NCBI RefSeq assembly: GCF_000773975.1
Contig: NZ_JRUQ01000071.1
Coordinates: 1-45,037 of the forward strand
Reading direction: 5' to 3'
Length of the DNA stretch: 45,037 nucleotides
Origin: Erwinia typographi
GTDB taxonomy: Bacteria; Pseudomonadota; Gammaproteobacteria; Enterobacterales; Enterobacteriaceae
The notes below the pieces were generated by a model. The model made no database searches. It worked only from the letters and a program-made list of their open reading frames with translations, and had not been told where the DNA came from. Made by a program: the position numbers and the translations under genes. Numbering within the stretch: position 1 is the first letter of the stretch; each line of letters starts with the position of its first letter. Positions 36,654-45,037 of this stretch are shown piece after piece.

Positions 36654-36666
36654 GCCTCAGGCACAA

Positions 36667-36698
36667 AAAAGGGTCGATGATGACGCATCGACCCTTTT
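36667..36698 (+). terminator. ubiCA terminator
   Basis: Stem AAAAGGGTCGATG / CATCGACCCTTTT with loop ATGACG, A-run before and TTTT after, bidirectional in form. Confidence 0.92.
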
Positions 36699-36935
36699 GG
36701 GGGTTGTACGCCCGAACCCCAACCAGAGTTCTAAGCCACTTTTTGTGATGTCTCTGAAGGGGCTGAGTAACACGACCCGCTTACGTGGAGATATAACCCT
36801 TGTCGTGGCCACTTCGACGGTGCACTGGAAAGAAAACGTATGTTAGTGAGGTGACTGTCTGATATATAAATATAATGGATATGGGAGAATGCCATCAAAA
36901 TCGTGTCTTTTTAATCGAAAAATGGCATTTAATAA
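36699..36935. other. Unassigned spacer between ubiA and the effector/immunity pair
   Basis: No gene is supported. A loose inverted repeat GGGGTT..AACCCC lies near 36699-36720, and AATGCCAT / ATGGCATT (36888-36895, 36922-36929) flanks an A/T-rich loop. The base composition shifts from GC-balanced to A/T-rich at about 36850. It may be the worn edge of the insertion. Confidence 0.4.
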
Positions 36936-36960
36936 GGGCTCCATTTCCCAAATGGAGCCC
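36936..36960 (-). terminator. Terminator of the effector/immunity unit
   Basis: Perfect 11-bp stem GGGCTCCATTT / AAATGGAGCCC with a 3-nt loop, 5 bp past the lipoprotein stop on the minus strand, followed there by TTATTAAA. The T-run is weak but the stem is strong. Confidence 0.7.
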
Positions 36961-36964
36961 CACA

Positions 36965-37651
36965 CTACCACTCGCCATATGGATAGGTTTTCCCTTTGAT
37001 GAACTCGGGTGTCTTTCCGTAATAAATATATCCGTTAGGATGCTTCGTTACTCCCTTACATATCAGCATTTCATCCCCCATCAGGGTAAGTTGCCTGGCG
37101 GGATGCTGAAGTACAACGGGATTACGGTTATCTTTCAGCCATACTCTGACTTTTCCTTGTGGGGCCAGACCAATTATCATTTTGTTTCGGTAATATGTAT
37201 TCCCGGGACGATAGCTATCAGGATAGGCGACAAGCATCTGTTTCCAGGTCTCCCGGCTGAACCAGAGCTCCGTCTCATATGCCTTCTTGTCGATAACCGA
37301 GTCCCAGCACACAGTCATCCTGACCGGTAGTGCCTTACCAATATTAAAATTGGCTGGAAAACCACCCACCCGCTCGCTCCACGCCCCCACGCTGCCTTGG
37401 CTGGATTCGGTTGGATCAAGTCGCCGGAAGATGCTTTCCCGGATATCTCCGTCCTCCAGATATACCATCGTCACCAGCGCGGGCAGGTTTATGGGATAGA
37501 AAAAATTGAATTCCCAGTGATCGTAAGGCAGCTTCTGGCCCCACTGTTCCACGCCGTCCCCTAACAGCGTCTTCACGCCTGCCTGGCGGCCATGACAACC
37601 GGTAAGCAGCATGCCCCCCAGCGCTACCACTATTAGTTGTAATCGCTTCAT
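36965..37651 (-). CDS. DUF2931 lipoprotein, probable immunity protein of the adjacent lipase effector
   Basis: 228 aa from ATG 37651 (GAGGAGG upstream); the longer frame to 37804 lies inside the effector gene and is rejected. The N-terminus KRLQLIVVALGGMLLTGC carries a lipobox with Cys19, so the protein is anchored to a membrane facing the periplasm. The body (WEFNFFYPINLPALVTMVYLEDG) fits the DUF2931 family, often encoded next to type VI lipase effectors. A periplasmic lipoprotein is a suitable antidote to a lipase delivered to the periplasm. It begins 10 bp after the effector stop. The immunity role is inferred from gene context and was not tested. Confidence 0.8.
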   Translation of the reverse strand: MKRLQLIVVALGGMLLTGCHGRQAGVKTLLGDGVEQWGQKLPYDHWEFNFFYPINLPALVTMVYLEDGDIRESIFRRLDPTESSQGSVGAWSERVGGFPANFNIGKALPVRMTVCWDSVIDKKAYETELWFSRETWKQMLVAYPDSYRPGNTYYRNKMIIGLAPQGKVRVWLKDNRNPVVLQHPARQLTLMGDEMLICKGVTKHPNGYIYYGKTPEFIKGKTYPYGEW

Positions 37652-37661
37652 CCCTGCCTCC

Positions 37662-39350
37662 TCAGAAAAGTCCGTCCAGCGCGTCCGCGTTCGCCCGCGC
37701 CCTGTCTTCCCACTGCTGCTGGTCGTCCATCCGCCACACCGTCCGCACCCATCCCTTGCCCGGTGCCATAGGCCACACGAAAGAACGCTCATCCATCGGC
37801 GCATAGTTGCTTCGCAGAAAAACTTCCGCCGTTGACGGACTCACCCACAGGCTAAGGTCGGAGTCGATATTACAGTTTGCCGAACAGTGCAGGTAACGGC
37901 CGATGGTGTGCATCTCCTCAGCCGTAAAGCCCGCAGACTCCGCGCCGCACCGGACTGCGCGCCCCTGCGCTATTGCTTTGTCACACAGAGGAACCAGTTC
38001 AACTGGAAGGGAGGTGTCCGGGTTTTGCGGGTCGATATCACTGAATATCACATCGGCGTCCTGTGCCGCATCCAGCATCACCCGCATACACACCTTTTCC
38101 CAGTCGTTCGGCACCGCCTTCCGCGTCATGAATACCGCTGCACCGACTTTCTTCTCAAAAAGGAATGCTCGCGCCTTATTACGGTTAATCAGCGGCCACG
38201 AAATCATCTTCGTCTCCACCTCACCGTGCGGCATCAGATACTTCAGCGCCGGAAGCGAATACAGCGCCTGACGCATTTTCTCTGCCCGACGGTACACCGC
38301 CGTCTGCATCTCGTCCGCGCTGTCGCGTGTCACCTCAAAGTCCGGCATCGTCAGCAGGGAAATCTCATCCTCCCCAGATTTGTAGCCCCCGCCAATGTCC
38401 GAGTGCGCACCCGGCAGCGCCAGCTCCGGCCACATCCCCGCAATACTGTTCAGGCTGAAGTTATACCGGCACTCGTGCATCGCGCTTATCTGAAACACCT
38501 TCTGCGCCACTGAAGGTCGCAGTTCAAGGTTCACACCGGGGTTGCTTCGCCCGTTAAGTCCGTAGAAGTTCAGCAGGCTGCCGATGGCCGCCACCGTGTC
38601 AAACAGCCCCAGAAAGCGCACCTCTCCGGCAGGCTTTCCGTGGTGCCCCACCATGTCCAGCCCGTTGTCTATCGCCGCCGCTATCGCTGCGTCCTGGTTC
38701 ATCACCCGGTTGGCAAAGTGGCGCGCCGCCGCCGCACCGCGGCTGAACCCGAACACGTCAAACTGCACCTTCGCGATCGCCACCTCTGTGCTGTTGACGT
38801 CGATGAAGTCCTTAAGCGCCGTGCTGATTTTACCCAGCGCCTCATCGGTCTTTGTCACCACTCCCTCAAACTGCCTGATAAGGCTGCTGCCCAGCGCCTT
38901 ACCCAGCACCGAGTCATTTTCCCCGTCCGCCGTCCCGATGCCGCACACGTAGGCTTTTACCTGTGCCTCTGTCTCGCCGTTTTTAAGTTCATTATGCTGT
39001 TGGTAAAGATCGAAAAGCCGGGAAATATTGGTGGGACCGCCCTGCCAGCTGGCGTTACCCAGCCCCGCCCTGGCGTGCTTTTCATACTTCGCACACGCCC
39101 TGGCCCGCTCCTCGCCGACCAGCCCGGCACAGTGGGCATACGCCAGCCGCAGATCGTCTGAATTCGCCCGATTGTTGCCCGTACCGTCAAAGAACACCCC
39201 CACCGTCAGCGTGATCCCTCTGACCGGCACCCGCCGGCACCGGACGACTTTTTCGGTACAGTGAATGCTGGTCCGGTGGGTGTTGTCCCCGACAATCTCA
39301 TAACGGTAATAACCAGTATCATCCGGTACTGCTTTCTCGTCAGTTGCCAC
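37662..39350 (-). CDS. Type VI secretion lipase effector, Tle1/DUF2235 family
   Basis: 562 aa from GTG 39350 (AAGGA eight bases upstream); a TTG six codons earlier is an alternative. The alpha/beta hydrolase domain begins VGVFFDGTGNN (Asp55). The nucleophile elbow FGFSRGAAAAR has Ser203. GLFDTVAAIG supplies Asp251 and GAHSDIGGGY His316, forming the likely catalytic triad. Such enzymes are phospholipases delivered by type VI secretion into rival cells. There is no signal peptide, as expected. No vgrG, hcp, PAAR or adaptor gene is nearby, so it is an orphan effector that would depend on a system elsewhere. It lies downstream of plsB on the same strand with the probable immunity gene after it, an insertion relative to E. 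coli. Confidence 0.85.
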   Translation of the reverse strand: MATDEKAVPDDTGYYRYEIVGDNTHRTSIHCTEKVVRCRRVPVRGITLTVGVFFDGTGNNRANSDDLRLAYAHCAGLVGEERARACAKYEKHARAGLGNASWQGGPTNISRLFDLYQQHNELKNGETEAQVKAYVCGIGTADGENDSVLGKALGSSLIRQFEGVVTKTDEALGKISTALKDFIDVNSTEVAIAKVQFDVFGFSRGAAAARHFANRVMNQDAAIAAAIDNGLDMVGHHGKPAGEVRFLGLFDTVAAIGSLLNFYGLNGRSNPGVNLELRPSVAQKVFQISAMHECRYNFSLNSIAGMWPELALPGAHSDIGGGYKSGEDEISLLTMPDFEVTRDSADEMQTAVYRRAEKMRQALYSLPALKYLMPHGEVETKMISWPLINRNKARAFLFEKKVGAAVFMTRKAVPNDWEKVCMRVMLDAAQDADVIFSDIDPQNPDTSLPVELVPLCDKAIAQGRAVRCGAESAGFTAEEMHTIGRYLHCSANCNIDSDLSLWVSPSTAEVFLRSNYAPMDERSFVWPMAPGKGWVRTVWRMDDQQQWEDRARANADALDGLF

Positions 39351-39517
39351 AGGAAAAATCCTTTTCAATATTACGAGGTCAAGTCCTTTAATTATCCGGC
39401 TTCATCCCGACAGAATATGAGCCAGATGAGTGCGCGGGGAAAAGCAGGGAATACCATGACTCCTGTATCTGGCATTCGGCAGTTCCGGCACAAAACCTTT
39501 TCTTTTAGCGCCAGTCT

Positions 39518-41941
39518 TTAGTCGTGCGGGACAGCGCTTTCAATGGTCATTCTCACTTCCTGAGCTATCAGGTCGGCCAGCATTTGATAGACCCTTTGGG
39601 TCTGCTCAACCTGCGCATCTCCGGTGTCGCTGATATAGCCTTCATCACGCAGCGTCAGCACCAGAGAGGAGAACACCGCCTTGTCGAAGAACTCCGGCGC
39701 GTTAATGCCGTGCAGGACCGACAGGCGCTGGGCCATGGTGCGGCTCTCTTTCTCCAGCGTTCCGCGGTTAATTGCAGGGTTCGCGCTGAGAATGGAGAAG
39801 GTGATGGCATAGCGCTGTAGCGTTTCACGCACGCCCGCAGCCAGCAGTTGCAGCGTATGGAAACGCGCCGGACTCAGGCGTAACGTCTGATCGTCGGCCG
39901 ACAGCAGCCCCTGGCGCGCCATTTCACTGACCAGCGAATCCAGCACCGTCGGCAGCGCCTCTTTATCCCAGTGCAGGAACAGCTCGCTTTTCAGCATCGG
40001 ATAAATGATACCAATCTGGCTCAGCAGCTCGGTACGGCTCAGCTCGCGGTGTTGAATCAGCATCACCGCTATCAGCGACGGCATCACCAGCATGTGATGG
40101 ACGTTGTTGCGGTAGTAGGTCATCAGTACCGCCTGCTCACGCGGCAGTACGATAATCTCACCGATATTATCCTGTTCAATCTCGAACTTATTCATGCTCA
40201 GCGCGTGGTCAAGTAGCGCCTCCGGCGTCATATCCGGGACGGTGGAGTCTGGCGAATAAGGGACGTTGCGCAGCAGCTGGACGTAACACGCCAACTGCTC
40301 GGTCAGCTGTTCCCGGGTCAGCGAGCGCTGGCGGGAGGCCAGCAGGGCGGTAACGCACAGGTTCATGGCGTTAGCCGCACCGGCGTTGTTGATCCTGACC
40401 ATCACGCGCTGGGCGATATCGTTCACCGCAGGCGTCAGCCACGCCGGGCGCTGCGCCTCGATAGGATCGATCGCGTCACGCCATTCAGGCACGCGCTTGT
40501 TGAGGTAGGCAATCAGCGGCAGCGGTTCGCCAAAGTTCACGTAGCCCTGACCGAGGTTACGAAGCTTGCGCAGCCCGCGCACCATCTGCATAAAGCCTTC
40601 TTTCTCTTTCGTCGCCCCGCGCAGCTCTTTTGCATAGGTGCCGACTTCCATCACATGCTCATAGCCGATATAGATCGGCACCAGCGTGATCGGACGATTG
40701 CCGCCGCGCAGCATCGCCTGAATGGTCATCGATAGCGTGCCGGTTTTCGGGTCCAGCAGGCGACCGGTACGGGAACGGCCTCCCTCCACGAAATACTCTA
40801 CCGAGTAGCCGCGGGTGAACAGTTCGCCGAGATACTCACGGAATACCGTGGAGTAGAGCTTGTTGCCTTTGAAGGTGCGGCGGATGAAGAAGGCGCCCAG
40901 GCGGCGGAAAATTGGGCCGGCGGGCCAGAAGTTGAGATTGATCCCTGCGGCAATATGCGGCGGCACCAGGCCCTGATGATACAGTACGTAAGAGAGCAGA
41001 AGATAATCCATGTGGCTGCGGTGGCAGGGCACATAAACGATTTCATGGCCGTCCTGCGCCAGCTGCCGCACGCGTTCGCCGCCGTTGACGTTGATGCCCT
41101 GATACAGCTTGCTCCACGTCCAGCCCATGATGCGGTCCGTCAGGCGAATCGCTTCATAAGAGAAGTCCGCCGCAACCTCTTCCATCAGCTCGACGGCATT
41201 CTGCTGCGCCTTCTCGTGAGAGATTTTTTTGCTGCGCGCTTCGTCTTCAACCGCTTTGGCAATGGCTTTTGATTGCAGCAGCTTATTGAACAGATCTTGC
41301 CGCACGGGCAGACGCGGACCGATCGCCGCCAGGCGCTGGCGGGCAAAGTGCATTCTGGCCACTCTGGCCAGCTTCTGAGCAATGATCTTATCCGTCCCGT
41401 GCTCCGTTGCCATACGGCGCAGCGAGACGATCGGCGAGAAGCGCACAAAGCTGTCGCGTCCCAGCCAGAGCACGGCAAAGAATTTCTGGATGCCGTTCAG
41501 CACGCGCAGGTGAGGTTGCTCATCACCCTGGACTTCGCGGCCCGGAGCACGGCCAAACATCACCGAGACCGGCACCATCTGCACGTCCAGCAGTGGGTTG
41601 CTGCGGTGCAGGTCCAGATAGTCGTGGAACAGCTTGACCGATTCCACGTTGGGAACGAAATAAGGGAAAACGCGCGGGCCATCATGGATAAACACATGAC
41701 GTGGTAGCATGGTGCCGTCGATTTCCAGCGGATCTAACGGATCGGGGAGATCCAGCTTGCGACACTGCTCGCGCAGCGCCAGCAGATCGGCCTTTGAATC
41801 ATAAGGCAGCACATACATAATAGGGCGCGACGTATCCAGCGCCAGCTCTGAAACCGGCTCGGCGGGAATCGCCTTACTTTTTACCAGTAACTTAACTGGT
41901 AAATTCAATAGGTTATAATATAAGTTACGCCAACCTGACAT
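39518..41941 (-). CDS. plsB: Glycerol-3-phosphate 1-O-acyltransferase
   Basis: 807 aa from ATG 41941, the E. coli length ([15 protein letters not shown] matches MSGWPRIYY). An ATG three codons earlier is possible and has slightly better spacing from GAGG. It acylates glycerol-3-phosphate at position 1, the first step of phospholipid synthesis, at the inner membrane. The acyltransferase motif [15 protein letters not shown] has the HX4D pair, and [16 protein letters not shown] and [15 protein letters not shown] are the substrate-binding blocks. Divergent from dgkA, with 128 bp between. Confidence 0.97.
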   Translation of the reverse strand: MSGWRNLYYNLLNLPVKLLVKSKAIPAEPVSELALDTSRPIMYVLPYDSKADLLALREQCRKLDLPDPLDPLEIDGTMLPRHVFIHDGPRVFPYFVPNVESVKLFHDYLDLHRSNPLLDVQMVPVSVMFGRAPGREVQGDEQPHLRVLNGIQKFFAVLWLGRDSFVRFSPIVSLRRMATEHGTDKIIAQKLARVARMHFARQRLAAIGPRLPVRQDLFNKLLQSKAIAKAVEDEARSKKISHEKAQQNAVELMEEVAADFSYEAIRLTDRIMGWTWSKLYQGINVNGGERVRQLAQDGHEIVYVPCHRSHMDYLLLSYVLYHQGLVPPHIAAGINLNFWPAGPIFRRLGAFFIRRTFKGNKLYSTVFREYLGELFTRGYSVEYFVEGGRSRTGRLLDPKTGTLSMTIQAMLRGGNRPITLVPIYIGYEHVMEVGTYAKELRGATKEKEGFMQMVRGLRKLRNLGQGYVNFGEPLPLIAYLNKRVPEWRDAIDPIEAQRPAWLTPAVNDIAQRVMVRINNAGAANAMNLCVTALLASRQRSLTREQLTEQLACYVQLLRNVPYSPDSTVPDMTPEALLDHALSMNKFEIEQDNIGEIIVLPREQAVLMTYYRNNVHHMLVMPSLIAVMLIQHRELSRTELLSQIGIIYPMLKSELFLHWDKEALPTVLDSLVSEMARQGLLSADDQTLRLSPARFHTLQLLAAGVRETLQRYAITFSILSANPAINRGTLEKESRTMAQRLSVLHGINAPEFFDKAVFSSLVLTLRDEGYISDTGDAQVEQTQRVYQMLADLIAQEVRMTIESAVPHD

Positions 41942-42069
41942 AGATAACATGAAGCCTCTTGTTAGCACAGCGCCGCAAGCATACCAGAAAGCGCCAGTGA
42001 GATCTGTGGTGTTGCAAAATGTGCGCCACCCAGTCATTGACGTTAAACATCTCAAAGGGTTCCCTCATT

Positions 42070-42429
42070 ATGGCAAATAACGTCACTGGATTGACTCGGA
42101 TAGTTAAAGCGGCTGGCTACTCGTGGAAAGGCATTCGCGCCGCCTGGCAAAACGAAGCGGCGTTTCGCCAGGAAGCGGTGGCCGCCGTTGTGGCGGCGAT
42201 CGTGGCCTGCTGGCTGGATGTGGATGCCGTTACCCGCGTGTTGCTGATTGGGTCCGTGGTATTGGTGATCATCGTTGAAATCCTTAACAGCGCCCTGGAG
42301 GCGGTGGTCGATCGTATCGGCAGCGAGCTGCACCCTTTATCCGGCCGCGCTAAGGATATGGGCTCTGCCGCCGTGCTGCTGACGATTTTACTGGCCGTTC
42401 TGGTTTGGGCAATGCTGTTAATTCCCTGA
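42070..42429 (+). CDS. dgkA: Diacylglycerol kinase
   Basis: 119 aa (E. coli 122). A small inner-membrane trimer with three membrane helices. It phosphorylates diacylglycerol left over from membrane-derived oligosaccharide synthesis and returns phosphatidate to the lipid pool, complementing plsB. The catalytic segment VEILNSALEAVVDRIGSELH and the conserved AAGYSWKGIRAAWQNEAAFRQE are intact. ATG 42070 is chosen (AAAGGG upstream, MANN as in E. coli); the longer frame to 42019 is rejected. Confidence 0.97.
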   Translation: MANNVTGLTRIVKAAGYSWKGIRAAWQNEAAFRQEAVAAVVAAIVACWLDVDAVTRVLLIGSVVLVIIVEILNSALEAVVDRIGSELHPLSGRAKDMGSAAVLLTILLAVLVWAMLLIP

Positions 42430-42500
42430 TTGCGGCCCGCTTTGCAGATTCTGACAAACTGCTGTTTTTCCGCATCTTTAGGTTTTCAATGCGCAAATAC

Positions 42501-42536
42501 CTGTATATACTCACAGTCGACTGTATAAACAACCAG
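42501..42536 (+). promoter_or_regulatory. Two SOS boxes of lexA
   Basis: CTGTATATACTCACAG (42501-42516) is a perfect CTGT-N8-ACAG box. CTGTATAAACAACCAG (42521-42536) has one mismatch in the last half. They sit 8 bp before the start codon and match the E. coli lexA arrangement (two boxes), giving autorepression. Confidence 0.95.
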
Positions 42537-42544
42537 GGGGCGGG

Positions 42545-43153
42545 ATGAAAGCACTAACGGCAAGGCAGCAGCAGGTTTATGACCTGATACGCGACCATAT
42601 TAACCAAACTGGTATGCCGCCGACGCGGGCAGAAATCGCTTCGCAGCTCGGTTTCCGTTCCCCGAATGCGGCCGAAGAACACCTTAAGGCGCTGGCGCGT
42701 AAGGGCGTGATTGAGATTGTCTCCGGCGCGTCTCGCGGCATCCGTCTGATGATGGAAGAAGAAGAAGGGCTGCCGCTGATCGGCCGGGTTGCCGCCGGTG
42801 AACCGCTGCTCGCGGAACAGCACATCGAAGGGCACTATCAGGTGGACCCCAATCTGTTCAAGCCGGGCGCCGATTTTCTGCTGCGCGTCAGCGGGATGTC
42901 GATGAAAGATATCGGGATTATGGATGGCGACCTGCTTGCCGTGCATAAAACCCAGGACGTGCGTAATGGCCAGGTTGTTGTGGCGCGCATTGATGATGAA
43001 GTGACGGTAAAGCGCCTGAAAAAACAGGGCAATATCGTCCAGCTGCTGCCGGAGAATAGCGAGTTTCAGCCGATTGTCGTCGATCTTCGCCAGCAAACGC
43101 TGTCGATTGAAGGCCTGGCCGTCGGGGTGATTCGCAACGGCAACTGGCTGTAA
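42545..43153 (+). CDS. lexA: SOS repressor LexA
   Basis: 202 aa, E. coli length. The N-terminal winged HTH (about 28-70) binds SOS boxes. The self-cleavage site is Ala84-Gly85 in GRVAAGEP. The catalytic dyad is Ser119 (VSGMSM) and Lys156 (DDEVTVKRL). RecA filaments trigger cleavage. AGGGGGCGG serves as ribosome site. In E. coli dinF follows in the same operon, as here with a 103-bp gap that contains a T-less hairpin (43166-43185). Confidence 0.98.
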   Translation: MKALTARQQQVYDLIRDHINQTGMPPTRAEIASQLGFRSPNAAEEHLKALARKGVIEIVSGASRGIRLMMEEEEGLPLIGRVAAGEPLLAEQHIEGHYQVDPNLFKPGADFLLRVSGMSMKDIGIMDGDLLAVHKTQDVRNGQVVVARIDDEVTVKRLKKQGNIVQLLPENSEFQPIVVDLRQQTLSIEGLAVGVIRNGNWL

Positions 43154-43256
43154 AAGCCTTTCCCGCGCGCTGCTGCGGCAGCGCGACCTCTTGGCCGTAG
43201 CGCTGGTTTTCCCTCGCTACAACACTGCGTTTTTGCCCGTCGTACAGTGGATGACC

Positions 43257-44579
43257 ATGCGATTCTTTTCTCCCTCAGATAAGCATCTCTGGCGGCTGGC
43301 GCTGCCAATGATCCTCTCGAACGTCACCGTCCCCTTACTGGGACTGGTGGATACGGCGGTTATTGGTCATCTCGACAGTCCTGACTACCTCGGCGGCGTT
43401 GCGGTAGGCACCACCGCAACCACTTTTCTCTTTATGCTGCTGCTGTTTCTACGCATGAGCACCACCGGGCTGACCGCGCAAGCCTTAGGCGCTGGCAACA
43501 AGCCCGCGCTTGCTCGCGCCCTTATGCAGCCGCTGCTGATTGCGCTGGCGGCCGGGCTGCTATTTATTCTGCTGAAATCGCCGCTCAACCATCTGGCGCT
43601 TTCCATCGTCGGCGGCGATGCGAACGTCCTGCATCAGGCCGCGCTGTTTATGAATATTCGCTGGCTGAGCGCGCCCGCCACGCTGGCTAACCTGGTGTTG
43701 CTGGGCTGGCTTTTGGGCGTGCAGTACGCGCGCGCGCCGGTAATCCTGCTGGTGGTGGGCAACCTGGTGAATATCGTACTGGACCTGTGGTTTGTCATCG
43801 GCCTGGGATGGGGTGTTCAGGGGGCGGCTGCGGCTACCGCAATTGCGGAATACGCTTCGCTGGTGATTGGTCTGCTAATGGTCTGGCGGGTGATGAAGCT
43901 GCGCGGCATTTCACTCTCGCTGTTGAAAACGGCCTGGCGGGGCAACATCGGGCGGCTACTGCGGCTTAATCGCGACATCATGCTACGTTCCCTGCTGCTC
44001 CAGCTGTGCTTTGTTTCGCTGACTATTTTCGGCGCCAGGCTGGGAAGCGAGGTGGTGGCCGTGAACGCGGTGCTGCTGATGTTCCTGACCTTTACCGCCT
44101 ACGCGCTGGATGGCTTTGCTTACGCCGTAGAAGCCTGTTCCGGGGAGGCTTATGGCGCAAAGGATGCGGGCAGGCTGCTGTCGATCTGGCGCGCTGCCTG
44201 CCGTCAGGCAGGGCTGGTAGCGCTGCTCTTCTCGCTGATTTATGGACTGGCCGGCACGCATATTGTCGCCTTACTCACTTCGCTGCCAGCGTTACAGCAG
44301 CAGGCCGACAGCTATCTGTTCTGGCAAATTGTGCTGCCCGTTTGTGGCGTCTGGTGCTATCTGCTGGACGGCATGTTTATTGGCGCGACGCGCGCCAGCG
44401 AAATGCGCAACGGGATGCTGGTCGCGGCGCTGGGGTATGGCGTGACGCTGTTTACTGTTCCTGAGTTGGGTAATCACGGTCTGTGGCTGGCAGTGACGGT
44501 ATTTCTGCTGCTGCGTGGCCTTACCCTTTGGCTTATCTGGCGACGGCACTGGCGCAATCATAGCTGGTTTTCCAGCTGA
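43257..44579 (+). CDS. dinF: MATE-family efflux transporter DinF
   Basis: 440 aa from ATG 43257, which aligns with the E. coli start (MRFFSPSDKHLWRLALPM). ATG 43251 and a longer frame to 43191 are less likely. Twelve membrane helices are expected. Typical segments are GLVDTAVIGHLDSPDYLGGVAVGTTATTFLF, STTGLTAQALGAGN and NRDIMLRSLLLQLCF. It belongs to the DinF branch of MATE exporters and is damage-inducible through the lexA promoter in E. coli; it is linked to oxidative and bile-salt protection there. No good ribosome site is visible before the start, so coupling to lexA output may be weak. Confidence 0.95.
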   Translation: MRFFSPSDKHLWRLALPMILSNVTVPLLGLVDTAVIGHLDSPDYLGGVAVGTTATTFLFMLLLFLRMSTTGLTAQALGAGNKPALARALMQPLLIALAAGLLFILLKSPLNHLALSIVGGDANVLHQAALFMNIRWLSAPATLANLVLLGWLLGVQYARAPVILLVVGNLVNIVLDLWFVIGLGWGVQGAAAATAIAEYASLVIGLLMVWRVMKLRGISLSLLKTAWRGNIGRLLRLNRDIMLRSLLLQLCFVSLTIFGARLGSEVVAVNAVLLMFLTFTAYALDGFAYAVEACSGEAYGAKDAGRLLSIWRAACRQAGLVALLFSLIYGLAGTHIVALLTSLPALQQQADSYLFWQIVLPVCGVWCYLLDGMFIGATRASEMRNGMLVAALGYGVTLFTVPELGNHGLWLAVTVFLLLRGLTLWLIWRRHWRNHSWFSS

Positions 44580-44718
44580 CATATTTGGTTACCTTCCTCT
44601 CACGCCTCGTTATCCCCTGATCTCACTGTGTTTTTCAGCGATCCCCTCTCCCTTTCGCCGCTCTGTTCGCAGAAAATTTTGCTCTGGCTGGATAAAGCGC
44701 CGTCTTATACTACAATTA

Positions 44719-44729
44719 TCTATACGTAA
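44719..44729 (+). promoter_or_regulatory. Probable sigma-S promoter of yjbJ
   Basis: TCTATACGTAA matches the extended sigma-S -10 consensus KCTAYACTTAA at 10 of 11 positions, about 92 bp before yjbJ. E. coli yjbJ is a stationary-phase gene, which fits. Confidence 0.6.
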
Positions 44730-44820
44730 AGTAGTTAAGCAGCGTTTTGTATTGCTTATATGCGTATATAGTAGATGAAATATCTAAAGCTGTTTAAACC
44801 TAAGGTTGAGGAGTGACAAA

Positions 44821-45037
44821 ATGAATAAAGATGAAGCCGGCGGTAACTGGAAGCAGTTGAAGGGTAAAGTGAAAGAAAAATGGGGCAAGCTGACGGATGA
44901 CGACATGACCGTCGTGGAAGGTAAACGCGATCAGCTTGTAGGGAAAATTCAGGAACGCTATGGCTATGCAAAAGATCAGGCTGAGAAAGAAGTCTCCGAC
45001 TGGGAAAGCCATAACAACGACCCTGTACACGATTCTG
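44821..45037 (+). CDS. yjbJ: CsbD-family stress protein YjbJ (partial, runs off the window)
   Basis: The frame is open from ATG 44821 to the window end with no stop, at least 72 aa. GAGGAG lies upstream. MNKDEAGGNWKQLKGKVKEK and WGKLTDDDMTVVEGKRDQLV are nearly identical to E. coli YjbJ (69 aa). This small, highly charged helical protein is abundant in stress and stationary phase and has no known activity. The C-terminus differs from the E. coli one and is a few residues longer. In E. coli zur follows. Confidence 0.94.
   Translation, partial: MNKDEAGGNWKQLKGKVKEKWGKLTDDDMTVVEGKRDQLVGKIQERYGYAKDQAEKEVSDWESHNNDPVHDS

Noticed and set aside
43166..43185. GC-rich hairpin between lexA and dinF as a terminator
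   Set aside because: It has no T-run and dinF is expected to be co-transcribed with lexA, so it was not listed as a terminator.
1..45037. CRISPR arrays, tRNA genes, insertion sequences, prophage or integrase genes
   Set aside because: No spaced repeats, tRNA cloverleaf, transposase or integrase was recognised anywhere in the window.

Overview
The window looks like the chromosome of an enterobacterium, most likely a member of the Erwiniaceae (Erwinia/Pantoea group). The backbone follows the E. coli rrnE-metA-aceBAK-iclR-metH-yjbB-lysC-pgi-yjbEFGH-psiE-ubiCA-plsB-dgkA-lexA-dinF-yjbJ order almost gene for gene, and most proteins can be matched to E. coli counterparts along their whole length. 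The mal cluster and xylE that sit between psiE and ubiC in E. coli are absent. The family assignment is inference from gene order and remembered protein similarity; no search was run.

Region by region. 1-600: the distal end of an rRNA operon, with the 23S-5S spacer, 5S rRNA and tandem terminators matching rrnB T1/T2. 594-5284: an accessory peptide or amino-acid cluster on the minus strand (M28-like metallopeptidase, orphan periplasmic binding protein, M20 amidohydrolase) with a divergent LysR regulator, in the place of E. coli yjaAB. 5391-12469: metA with MetJ boxes, then the glyoxylate-bypass operon aceBAK with IHF site, promoter and IclR operator, and iclR on the opposite strand. 12668-16351: metH. 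16376-21826: an accessory organophosphorus uptake cluster made of a GntR/UTRA regulator, a binding protein, a cytoplasmic phosphodiesterase-superfamily enzyme, two permeases and an ATPase. A near-perfect Pho box flanked by two perfect palindromes lies in its divergent promoter region. 21951-26488: yjbB (phosphate exporter), panS (pantoate/ketopantoate transporter) and lysC under a lysine riboswitch. 26485-30157: a CPA1-type cation/proton antiporter and pgi. 30215-34612: a long AT-rich leader and the exopolysaccharide operon yjbEFGH. 34634-36653: psiE (with a perfect CRP site), ubiC and ubiA. 36965-39350: an orphan type VI secretion lipase effector (Tle1/DUF2235) with a DUF2931 lipoprotein, its likely immunity protein, inserted between ubiA and plsB. 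39518-45037: plsB, dgkA, lexA with two SOS boxes, dinF, and the start of yjbJ, which runs off the window.

The most interesting part is 16376-21826. Its promoter appears to combine phosphate-starvation control (PhoB) with substrate control by the GntR protein. The operon would import an organophosphorus compound and cleave it inside the cell. It sits directly before a phosphate exporter gene. The substrate is unknown: no phnWX or C-P lyase genes are present in the window. The second most interesting part is the orphan effector/immunity pair. Third is the M28/binding protein/M20 cluster, whose M28 enzyme lacks the canonical Glu-Glu pair.
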